Shown here: positions 57,604 through 64,000 of the stretch, in pieces
Numbering within the stretch: the first letter of the stretch is position 1
How the letters are laid out: each line of letters begins with the position of its first letter
Source of the DNA: Acinetobacter calcoaceticus
Lineage (GTDB): Bacteria > Pseudomonadota > Gammaproteobacteria > Pseudomonadales > Moraxellaceae
DNA length: 64,000 nucleotides
Assembly (NCBI RefSeq): GCF_900520355.1
Contig: NZ_LS999521.1
Span: forward strand, 2,232,001-2,296,000
Reading direction: 5' to 3'
Notes under the pieces: model-generated
What the model was told of the DNA's origin: nothing
Seen by the model: the letters and a program-made list of their open reading frames with translations, nothing else
Databases searched by the model: none
Made by a program: the position numbers and the translations under genes

Positions 57604-58530
57604 ATGGAAATTGATGAAGAACTCACCCTTAAAAAGATACAGATTTTTTTAGCATTTATGCGCTGTGGCAATTTGTCTAAAACCGCGACAGAAATGGAGC
57701 TTAGTAATGTCAGTGTTCACAAAGCACTGCACTCTTTAGAAAGCGCTTTACGCTGCCCGCTTTTTAAAAATGAAGGACGTAATCTCATTCCTTTAAAAAG
57801 TGCCTATGTTTTTGAAGAACGGGCGCAAAAAATCATACAGGACATTTTTATTACCGTTAATAAAACCAGAGAAGCCGCAGGTTTTGCAGCTAAGGTTTTA
57901 CATTTAGGTTCACTTTATTCTTTAACTGTAAATACGATTCCAAATGTAATTAGCGGGCTTAAGCTCAGACGCAGTGAACTTGATATTCAACTGTTACTCA
58001 GCTCAAATCAGGACTTGGTTAAAAAACTTAAAGCAACGGAACTTGATGCGATTATTGTGGCTTTAAATGAAACCACTCAAGATGATGACTTTGAAATTTT
58101 ACCTATGTTTTCAGATGATATTTTTCTGGCCGTCAATAAAGATTCAAAATATGCAGAGTTTAAAGAAATTGATTTAAGCCTATTAAAAGAAGAGACATTC
58201 CTCACTTTAACCAAAGGCTTTGCGACCCATAACGATAGCGATATTATTTTTAAAAAAGCAGGCTTCTCGCCTAAAGTTGCCTTGCAAGTGAACGATATTT
58301 TTACTCTCATTAGTATGGTCAGTTCAGGCGTTGGTTTTGCCCTTTTACCGGGTCGTATTTCTGCGGTTTATGAAAGCTCAGTTAAGCTCATTCCGCTAAA
58401 ACAGCAATATCATATGCAACAAGAAATCGGTTTGGTTTTTTTAAAAAGTAAGGAACGAGATCCTAATTTACTCGCACTGATTGCAGAGTGTCGTATGTTT
58501 GCTTCGAATTTTCATAAAATGAATAAATAG
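57604..58530 (+). CDS. mdcR: LysR-family regulator MdcR of malonate utilisation
   Basis: This 308-aa LysR protein (LKKIQIFLAFMRCGNLSKTA, split by the recognition helix VSVHKALHSLESAL) resembles MdcR, the malonate-responsive activator of mdc genes. It is convergent with the mdc operon and lies directly beyond madM, a position consistent with the role. In Pseudomonas mdcR is also at the end of the mdc locus. The identity is based on context and overall LysR type. Confidence 0.85.
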   Translation: MEIDEELTLKKIQIFLAFMRCGNLSKTATEMELSNVSVHKALHSLESALRCPLFKNEGRNLIPLKSAYVFEERAQKIIQDIFITVNKTREAAGFAAKVLHLGSLYSLTVNTIPNVISGLKLRRSELDIQLLLSSNQDLVKKLKATELDAIIVALNETTQDDDFEILPMFSDDIFLAVNKDSKYAEFKEIDLSLLKEETFLTLTKGFATHNDSDIIFKKAGFSPKVALQVNDIFTLISMVSSGVGFALLPGRISAVYESSVKLIPLKQQYHMQQEIGLVFLKSKERDPNLLALIAECRMFASNFHKMNK

Positions 58531-58565
58531 CAACTCATTAAATTTAATAAGTTGCTACCATTTTA
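58529..58565. terminator. Possible terminator between mdcR and madM
   Basis: AGCAACT at 58529-58535 pairs with AGTTGCT at 58550-58556, with inner ATT/AAT extension, followed by ACCATTTTA. It suits the convergent mdcR and mad genes but is not very strong. Confidence 0.5.
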
Positions 58566-58576
58566 GACTCACTTCA

Positions 58577-59341
58577 TTATCCAAAAATTGCATTAACCGT
58601 TATAAAAAATAAGGATGGTCCAAGTAAGCAACCAAGTCCTGTGTAGAAGGTTGCAACTAAAGCACCATAAGGAACAAGTCTTACATCTGTTCCAGCTAAA
58701 CCGGCTGCCGTACCGCTTGTTGTTCCCGCTAAACCGCCAAATACCATCGCTGAACGCGGACTTTTTAGATACATGAATTTAGCAAGAAGTGGTGTGCCGA
58801 CCATAAAGAAAACAGACTTGATTAATCCAATCGCAATAGAAAGCGCGATTACATCTGAGCTAGCACCAATCGCGGTTCCTGTAATTGGACCAACAATATA
58901 AGTCATTGCACCTGCACCAATCGTCGTCATTGAGATTGGATCTCGATATCCCATCACCCATGCCACCATCACACCGATGGCAAAAGGCACTACACAACCA
59001 AGCACTAATGCGATTAGACCAATTTTTCCTGCTTTCTTCACTTCTTTCACATCGACTTCAAAGGCTGTTGAAGCAATAGCCAGATCCCGAATCATGGCTC
59101 CACCTAGCAATGCAAATCCAGAAAATATAGCGATATCAGAAACACCTTTGGTTCCTTGCGTATAGACCCCTGCAAAGTAAGCGACAACTAAACCTAAAGT
59201 AATCGCGATTGCAGAGCTTTGTAGTTTCCCCTTCGTCAAATATTTTGAGAGTAAATGGGAAACAAACATCATTAAACCCGTTACGGCAAGAGCAGTCACT
59301 AATGCATTTTTTGATAACACAGCAATTATAGCGTCCATCAT
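58577..59341 (-). CDS. madM: Malonate transporter subunit MadM
   Basis: This 254-aa inner-membrane protein with several hydrophobic segments has the MadM block AGAMTYIVGPITGTAIGASS and the glycine-rich FGGLAGTTSGTAAGLAGTDV. With MadL it forms a sodium-dependent malonate carrier. It is the last gene of the operon, 42 bases after madL. Confidence 0.92.
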   Translation of the reverse strand: MMDAIIAVLSKNALVTALAVTGLMMFVSHLLSKYLTKGKLQSSAIAITLGLVVAYFAGVYTQGTKGVSDIAIFSGFALLGGAMIRDLAIASTAFEVDVKEVKKAGKIGLIALVLGCVVPFAIGVMVAWVMGYRDPISMTTIGAGAMTYIVGPITGTAIGASSDVIALSIAIGLIKSVFFMVGTPLLAKFMYLKSPRSAMVFGGLAGTTSGTAAGLAGTDVRLVPYGALVATFYTGLGCLLGPSLFFITVNAIFG

Positions 59342-59383
59342 TTAAATCCTTTTTTGATTGAACTTTTTATAGTTTATGTTTGC

Positions 59384-59785
59384 TTAGGCTATTTTTTCCT
59401 TAGCTTCTATCGTCCATTCATAGGTTTCATAGTCGCCACTAATTCGATTTAAGTAGCGAATGACTAAAACCGTGCCAATTAAAGAGGCAATAGAAACGAT
59501 CAGTCCTAACATTCCTCCAGATAGCGCAGCAACAACATTTTGTCCTGCCGACATCGCCACCACGATCGGAATATACATTCCTGACCAATATAAAACGCCA
59601 AATTGAGTGATTTGTGGCAAATAGCCTTTTCTTGCCAATAATTCTTTAGATAAAATTAAAAGAATCATTGAAATAGCAACGCCTCCTACATTGGCTTTTA
59701 CACCTAATAGCATGCCTAAAGTATTACCAAAATAATCACCTAATAAATGACAGATCGCTAATATTGCTGTTCCATATATAATCAT
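59384..59785 (-). CDS. madL: Malonate transporter subunit MadL
   Basis: This 133-aa membrane protein has the MadL N-terminal MIIYGTAILAICHLLGDYFG and GVKANVGGVAISMILLI with three to four hydrophobic segments. It partners MadM; the pair imports malonate for the decarboxylase encoded upstream. It starts 50 bases after the mdcH stop. Confidence 0.92.
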   Translation of the reverse strand: MIIYGTAILAICHLLGDYFGNTLGMLLGVKANVGGVAISMILLILSKELLARKGYLPQITQFGVLYWSGMYIPIVVAMSAGQNVVAALSGGMLGLIVSIASLIGTVLVIRYLNRISGDYETYEWTIEAKEKIA

Positions 59786-59835
59786 TGTAAATCCCTCATA
59801 TCCTTGGGTTATTACTAAACTTTTAATCCATATTG

Positions 59836-60762
59836 CTATAAAGAACCACTATTTTGCATTGCAATCTGAATGCTGTCTAAACGTGTTCCTTGAAATGACA
59901 ACACAGTTCCTTCTTTAAATATCCGACGTGCGAGTGCAGTGAGAACCGTTCCCGGCAAAGCTTCTATCTGTAGTCTTACACCACGCTCCCATGCAGCTTG
60001 CAGGGTGCTTTCCCAATCTACCGTTCGACTCATGTTAAAAGCCAAGTCATCAGCAATTTGTTCTGACTTACTCAGCGTACGAGCGGTTGTACCACTTAAA
60101 TAACGAATTTTAGGCTGCTTTAAAGTGACTCCCTCCATAGACGCTGCAAGTTGCTCTGCTTGCCGACCTAATAATTCACAATGCGATGGCACGGATACAT
60201 CTAATTTTTTTGCCACCACGCCTTGCTGTTTTGCCAAAATAGCAACTTGTTGCATGGCATCATGACTTCCTGAAATAACAATCTGGTTATGTGCATTAAT
60301 ATTTGCGACATAAATTTCTGGTGTTGTTTCATAAATCTGTTTTACCCATGTTTCGACAGCTGCAAGGTCTGCACCAATTAACGCGGTCATACCATAACCT
60401 GCTGGATATGCGTTTTGCATGAGTTCACCTCGATAGGCAACTAAACGAATAGCATCTTCATAGGTTAAAACTCCTGCTACAACCGCAGCCGACCATGCGC
60501 CAATCGATAGACCCGCTACATAATCTGGTTTTAAGTTTTCAGCAGTTAATATAGCTGAACTCACCACGCCTGAAATGAGCAAACAAAGCTGTACGGCTCT
60601 TGTCGATTGCAACGCAGCCGAACTATCTAGCATCAAAACATCTTCTTTGAGTACATCCGATGCACGCTCAAGATATTCATTTACCAGAGCAGTTTGTGGT
60701 AGGTCGTGCAACATGTTGCTTCGTTGCACACCTTGTCCCGGATATACCCAAATTGAAGCCAT
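59836..60762 (-). CDS. mdcH: Malonate decarboxylase malonyl transferase subunit MdcH
   Basis: This 308-aa FabD-like acyltransferase charges the acyl-carrier subunit with malonyl from malonyl-CoA when the decarboxylase cycle starts. VYPGQGVQRSNML is at the N-terminus, the nucleophile serine is in AGLSIGAWSAAV (about residue 90), and the catalytic His lies in SVPSHCELLG. It is 12 bases downstream of mdcG in the operon. Confidence 0.93.
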   Translation of the reverse strand: MASIWVYPGQGVQRSNMLHDLPQTALVNEYLERASDVLKEDVLMLDSSAALQSTRAVQLCLLISGVVSSAILTAENLKPDYVAGLSIGAWSAAVVAGVLTYEDAIRLVAYRGELMQNAYPAGYGMTALIGADLAAVETWVKQIYETTPEIYVANINAHNQIVISGSHDAMQQVAILAKQQGVVAKKLDVSVPSHCELLGRQAEQLAASMEGVTLKQPKIRYLSGTTARTLSKSEQIADDLAFNMSRTVDWESTLQAAWERGVRLQIEALPGTVLTALARRIFKEGTVLSFQGTRLDSIQIAMQNSGSL

Positions 60763-60774
60763 GATATCTGTTCC

Positions 60775-61377
60775 CTAATTCCATGGGTTTTCTACTAAAA
60801 CAGCACCTTCAGCACGTTTTAATAGAACTTTTCCGCTATTCCTAGCCCACTCTTTTAAAGCCAAACCACCCTGCGGTAGTTGTAGCTGTATATCTACACT
60901 TAGCCCCGCTTGCTGAAAAGTTTCGAGTAGCTCAATCGCCTGCTTTTTGGCAAAAGGTTGTTCAGCTCGAATCAACAAATCTATGTCACTTTGCTGAGTG
61001 ACTGTTTGAATACCAGTTGCCAGCTCAAACCCAAAACTTCCTGTATATCCCCAACACTCTGAAAATTTTTTCATAATGCTAGAAATGGTCTGCAAACGTT
61101 CTGCCAAATGCTCAAACTGCTGTGTATTCACGTGAGTCAGTGCTTCTGGTTTAAGTTGTTTGGTAATAGCAGATCGTGGCATTTGCGTGGCATATCGTTG
61201 ATGACGTAATTGTCCTCTTATACCCACAGCAACCTGATCTGCCGAGGTAATTGCCCGCCGAACCACAACAGGATCGCCTCGTAGTAACACCTCTTTCACC
61301 CAAAGCGGAGCATCATCGGTCAAGTAATCTACCGTCATGCCCCACAACAAATCATGGGCTTCGAGAACAAGTTTCAT
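60775..61377 (-). CDS. mdcG: Malonate decarboxylase holo-ACP synthase MdcG
   Basis: This 200-aa enzyme (phosphoribosyl-dephospho-CoA transferase) attaches the 2'-(5''-phosphoribosyl)-3'-dephospho-CoA group to MdcC. The nucleotidyltransferase-like site is seen in WGYTGSFGFELATG and SDIDLLIRA (two aspartates). The ATG at 61377 overlaps the mdcE stop as ATGA; an ATG two codons upstream at 61383 is an alternative. Its product is needed together with MdcB to make the active carrier. Confidence 0.9.
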   Translation of the reverse strand: MKLVLEAHDLLWGMTVDYLTDDAPLWVKEVLLRGDPVVVRRAITSADQVAVGIRGQLRHQRYATQMPRSAITKQLKPEALTHVNTQQFEHLAERLQTISSIMKKFSECWGYTGSFGFELATGIQTVTQQSDIDLLIRAEQPFAKKQAIELLETFQQAGLSVDIQLQLPQGGLALKEWARNSGKVLLKRAEGAVLVENPWN

Positions 61378-62201
61378 GACCATTGCTCGTGCAATAATTC
61401 ACGAACTTTTTTAGACATCTGACGGTTTTGACCGTGGAGTCTTTGTTCCAGTCCTGTAGATTGCTCAGCATTAATATCTTTAAATGCTTGTGCAATGGCT
61501 TGCTTCGCTAATGAAAGATCATCGTTTGTTGGCTGTTCAGGGTTTTCAACAGATAACAGTTCCGATAACAATCCAAGTGTTGCATAACTTTCGATGTCAT
61601 AAGCCATTGGAGGAATGCTTGCAGCTAATTGTTCTAACTCATCAACCGACCGTTGGGTAACGCGTGCAGCCGATTCTTTACCCATTGCATGAACCATAAC
61701 ACCTGAATCTTTTAACGCAATAATACGATTGGCTTGGTAACCATGAGCCAGAAAAGCGCCAGACATTGACTTACCCACCAATAAACTGACAATAGGATGA
61801 CCTGCCAATCTGGCTCTGGCATAGCTGTCTACCGCACCCGCTAACGCTTGATGAATACCTAATAATTCTTCACGGCGACCATAAGCCTGACTTGGGACAT
61901 CAACCAGACATAAAATGCCACGTTTAGTTTCAGCATGTGCATCGGCTTGAATCACCTCATCAACTGCTTTCGCCAAGCTCCAACCTTCCAGTAGTCCAAC
62001 TTCACCTTGTCTCGCTCGCGGGAATAGATTATTGCTGTCTTGAACAACGGCAATTACACGTACTGCTTGCTGATCAATCTGTCCATCTGCCACCCAAACA
62101 GAAGCTGGAAAACCTTCAACTGTCTTAAAGCCCTGCGTAAGTGCTTTAAACCAATGTGCACCTCGCGTAGAGGCTTTTAATGTATCAACGGCGATATTCA
62201 T
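61374..62201 (-). CDS. mdcE: Biotin-independent malonate decarboxylase subunit gamma MdcE
   Basis: This 275-aa protein has the carboxyltransferase-like crotonase fold of MdcE (RGAHWFKALTQGF, GILCLVDVPSQAYGRREELL, VSLLVGKSMSGAFLAHGYQA). With MdcD it decarboxylates the malonyl thioester on MdcC to acetyl. Its ATG overlaps the mdcD stop (ATGA), as expected for equimolar subunits. Confidence 0.94.
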   Translation of the reverse strand: MNIAVDTLKASTRGAHWFKALTQGFKTVEGFPASVWVADGQIDQQAVRVIAVVQDSNNLFPRARQGEVGLLEGWSLAKAVDEVIQADAHAETKRGILCLVDVPSQAYGRREELLGIHQALAGAVDSYARARLAGHPIVSLLVGKSMSGAFLAHGYQANRIIALKDSGVMVHAMGKESAARVTQRSVDELEQLAASIPPMAYDIESYATLGLLSELLSVENPEQPTNDDLSLAKQAIAQAFKDINAEQSTGLEQRLHGQNRQMSKKVRELLHEQWS

Positions 62202-63049
62202 GCTTGCTCTCCTTGATACAAAACCTGAACCTGTGCGGGAGTGATTTGCTCGGCAGTATCGACTTGTTGTAGCTGTGCTAAATAGAATGAGTAATTTGAA
62301 CTACGATGCTGATCAGGTACGCCTTGTTCTAAATAATCGATGACTTGTTGACGAATTTTCTGGCGATCATCATCAATATAAGCATCTGCTAAACCACTAG
62401 CAAAACGTTGATTTCCGCCAGTTACGCTCCAAATAAACGGACGATCTTTAGCGTTATATTCTTGTACGCCAGCTTCTTGTTCAATCACTTGCGGGCCATT
62501 TAGTCCTAAACGTCCTTCTTGCGTCATTACAATGTAGCTACATAGCGCAGCCGCAATCGACATTCCACCAAAACACCCTACACTGCCTGCAACCACAGCA
62601 ATAACAGGTTGATATTGACGTAGGTTCACAATTGCAGCCTGAATTTCAGCAATTGCAGCTAAACCTAGATTTGCTTCTTGTAAGCGAACACCACCTGTCT
62701 CTAAGAGTAAAATTGCAGCCGTTGGAATACCGTTAAGATTGTCTTCAACCGCAAGCTCTAAGGCACCCGCAATTTTGGCACCCCCAACTTCGCCTAAGCT
62801 TCCACCCTGAAATAGGCCTTCAATTGAAATTAAAATCACTGGGCGTTCTTGGATTAACCCTTTTGCAATCACCACGCCATCATCTGCTTGAGGCACAATA
62901 TTTTGCTTAACCAACCAAGGCGACATGACACGTGCAAATGGGTCGAGTAACTCTCTAAATGTCCCTTCATCCAACAATGCCTTGGCACGCTCTCTTGCAC
63001 TGAGTTCAATAAAATCTTGTTTATTTAATAAACTTTGAATATCAGTCAT
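62198..63049 (-). CDS. mdcD: Biotin-independent malonate decarboxylase subunit beta MdcD
   Basis: This 283-aa subunit forms the decarboxylase core with MdcE. SARERAKALLDEGTFRELLD, FQGGSLGEVGGAKIAGALEL, ETGGVRLQEANLGLAAIAEI and GSVGCFGGMSIAAALC are the carboxyltransferase-beta-like blocks. The ATG at 63049 (MTDIQSLLNKQDF) is chosen; the longer frame to 63196 overlaps mdcC entirely in another frame. It overlaps the end of mdcC by 8 bases. Confidence 0.94.
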   Translation of the reverse strand: MTDIQSLLNKQDFIELSARERAKALLDEGTFRELLDPFARVMSPWLVKQNIVPQADDGVVIAKGLIQERPVILISIEGLFQGGSLGEVGGAKIAGALELAVEDNLNGIPTAAILLLETGGVRLQEANLGLAAIAEIQAAIVNLRQYQPVIAVVAGSVGCFGGMSIAAALCSYIVMTQEGRLGLNGPQVIEQEAGVQEYNAKDRPFIWSVTGGNQRFASGLADAYIDDDRQKIRQQVIDYLEQGVPDQHRSSNYSFYLAQLQQVDTAEQITPAQVQVLYQGEQA

Positions 63050-63341
63050 GAGCGACCTCCTCCAAGGCTTGTTCCAGACGTAAGCGAACAACACCGGGGG
63101 TTGCACCAAAGTCATGAATATCAATATTGACGGCTGGTGGTATTTGCGCTGTAAAAATTCGTTCAAAAAGATTTTTCCAACGCGCCCCACTACCATCTAC
63201 CGAAGTCACCACCTGAATAGTGGTTTTTCCTGTTTCGCCGGGTTCCATCAAAATTTCTAGATCGCCCGAGCCAACACACCCTACCAGTGCTTTTTTTATC
63301 GGTGGCTCTGTCGCCACAAATTCAAAATAAAGTGTTTCCAT
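63042..63341 (-). CDS. mdcC: Malonate decarboxylase acyl carrier protein MdcC (delta subunit)
   Basis: This 99-aa carrier protein has the conserved serine (S25) in VGCVGSGDLEILMEP, to which the dephospho-CoA-derived prosthetic group is attached. The ATG at 63341 has AGAGGG about 10 bases upstream; a TTG two codons earlier overlaps the mdcB stop. It carries the acetyl/malonyl thioester between MdcH/MdcA and MdcDE. Confidence 0.92.
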   Translation of the reverse strand: METLYFEFVATEPPIKKALVGCVGSGDLEILMEPGETGKTTIQVVTSVDGSGARWKNLFERIFTAQIPPAVNIDIHDFGATPGVVRLRLEQALEEVAHD

Positions 63342-63343
63342 AA

Positions 63344-64000
63344 TCAAAATCCCTCTTTATTTTTTGAAGATGACTGCTCAACACGATCTATGAACAAGGT
63401 GGCTGCCAACAAATCGGCTGCTCCGCCCGCGGAAGCTTTCATCCTAAGTAGATCAATCTCTAAAAAATGCAAAGCACGTCGGCCTTCCAAGCTTGAGCTA
63501 CCGCCTAAATCGAGTACTTGCTGAGCACCTTGTTGCATACGCTTTAAACCATTTGTTCCAGAACGATAAAGCACGCAGGTATCGGTCAAGTCAGTCATCA
63601 TTGCAAGCAAAGCATCTAGACGAGCGAACTCTTCTTTCATGGGTTTACGGCGACTTTGATGAAGCTGTTTTAAACCAAAATTCACAATGGTTGGGAAGCC
63701 TTGTTGTGCCTGTTCTTTTGCGCCATGAATGCCTAACTTTTTTTGTACCTGCTGACCATGACTCAAAGCTAGCTTGGGAATAAAACGGTCATCTAACTGA
63801 GCAATCTGACCTGCTAACTGACATAGCTCAACGGCTGATAAATATTGTTGATTCGTGCGTGCCAATGCTGCTGCCGTGACCATTAAACCCAAGGCCCAAA
63901 TTGCACCTCGGTGTGTATTAACCCCAGCTGTTGCCAACATCATGACCTTTTCACCTTGGCGTCCAATTTCTCCAATCTCTTCACGCAAGGCCTGACATAT
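63344..64000 (-). CDS. mdcB: Triphosphoribosyl-dephospho-CoA synthase MdcB, N-terminus missing
   Basis: The minus-strand frame is open from the stop at 63344 to the window end at 64000, so the gene continues beyond it. The visible ~218 residues include ALREEIGEIGRQGEKVMMLA, GVNTHRGAIWALGLMVTAAA (the conserved THRGAIF-like block) and TGAADLLAA-like SAGGAADLLAATLFID near the C-terminus, all typical of CitG/MdcB. It makes the precursor of the MdcC prosthetic group from dephospho-CoA and ATP. mdcA, the transferase subunit, is expected just outside the window. Confidence 0.92.
   Translation of the reverse strand: MCQALREEIGEIGRQGEKVMMLATAGVNTHRGAIWALGLMVTAAALARTNQQYLSAVELCQLAGQIAQLDDRFIPKLALSHGQQVQKKLGIHGAKEQAQQGFPTIVNFGLKQLHQSRRKPMKEEFARLDALLAMMTDLTDTCVLYRSGTNGLKRMQQGAQQVLDLGGSSSLEGRRALHFLEIDLLRMKASAGGAADLLAATLFIDRVEQSSSKNKEGF

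Overview
The window is a 64-kb piece of a low-GC gammaproteobacterial chromosome. Protein sequences, gene neighbourhoods (purT-glnD-dapC; trmJ-cysE; glutaminase-asparaginase of the Acinetobacter type) and AT-rich spacers point to Acinetobacter, most likely the A. baumannii/calcoaceticus complex. The genus is an inference from recognised proteins, not from a marker gene. No tRNA, rRNA, CRISPR array, integrase or intact insertion sequence was recognised; the content is mostly core metabolism mixed with scavenging and resistance modules.

Layout. 1-3.9 kb: the end of a flavin monooxygenase gene, two tandem MetQ-like binding proteins, metN and metI, apparently one operon for uptake and breakdown of an organosulfur compound. 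4-9.2 kb: ychF, an Mpo1-like membrane protein, a Crp/Fnr regulator, a small His/Met-rich secreted protein, a lipoprotein, azlCD and a tautomerase-fold protein. 9.3-14.4 kb: purT, glnD, dapC. 14.4-16.9 kb (minus): msrB, glutathione peroxidase, an AraC regulator and a LysE exporter. 17.1-22.1 kb: alaA with an unusual N-terminal extension, a dicarboxylate/amino-acid symporter and a periplasmic glutaminase-asparaginase. 22.3-30.7 kb: dnaE, trmJ, cysE, a TPR-like lipoprotein and a lipase-like lipoprotein. 30.7-33.6 kb: ahpF, then a two-gene chromate transporter with a divergent LysR gene.

34.6-37.7 kb: an arsenic locus (arsR, LMW-PTP-type arsC, ACR3 pump, arsH, and a divergent glutaredoxin-type arsC). 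37.7-41.9 kb: a 54-aa XapX gene, a YtcJ-type amidohydrolase, an isochorismatase-family hydrolase and a divergent LysR gene, with a repeat-like palindromic segment inside. 42-51.8 kb: a sulfonate/sulfur-scavenging locus (tauABCD, a divergent porin, an MFS transporter, an NtaA/SnaA-type monooxygenase and a SfnB/DszC-like oxidoreductase). 51.9-56 kb: an unrecognised 272-aa protein, then a bd-type (cyanide-insensitive) quinol oxidase operon with a 94-aa leader gene and a 44-aa DUF2474-like subunit. 56-64 kb: a MocR-type regulator, then the malonate decarboxylase locus mdcB(partial)CDEGH-madLM with mdcR convergent to it.

How the parts cooperate. The two sulfur loci would import sulfonates or other organosulfur compounds and split them to sulfite with TauD and FMN-dependent monooxygenases, while CysE supplies the O-acetylserine acceptor for cysteine synthesis. 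Asparaginase-glutaminase would release Asp/Glu in the periplasm for the neighbouring symporter. MsrB, Gpx and AhpF repair or remove oxidative damage, and malonate decarboxylase yields acetate/acetyl units. Nothing here is clearly a previously undescribed system. The best leads are the DNA-binding-like extension on AlaA with direct repeats in its promoter region, the structured leader and small genes around the bd oxidase, a tautomerase-fold protein lacking the catalytic proline, membrane-anchored binding proteins without a lipobox, and the unrecognised 272-aa protein.
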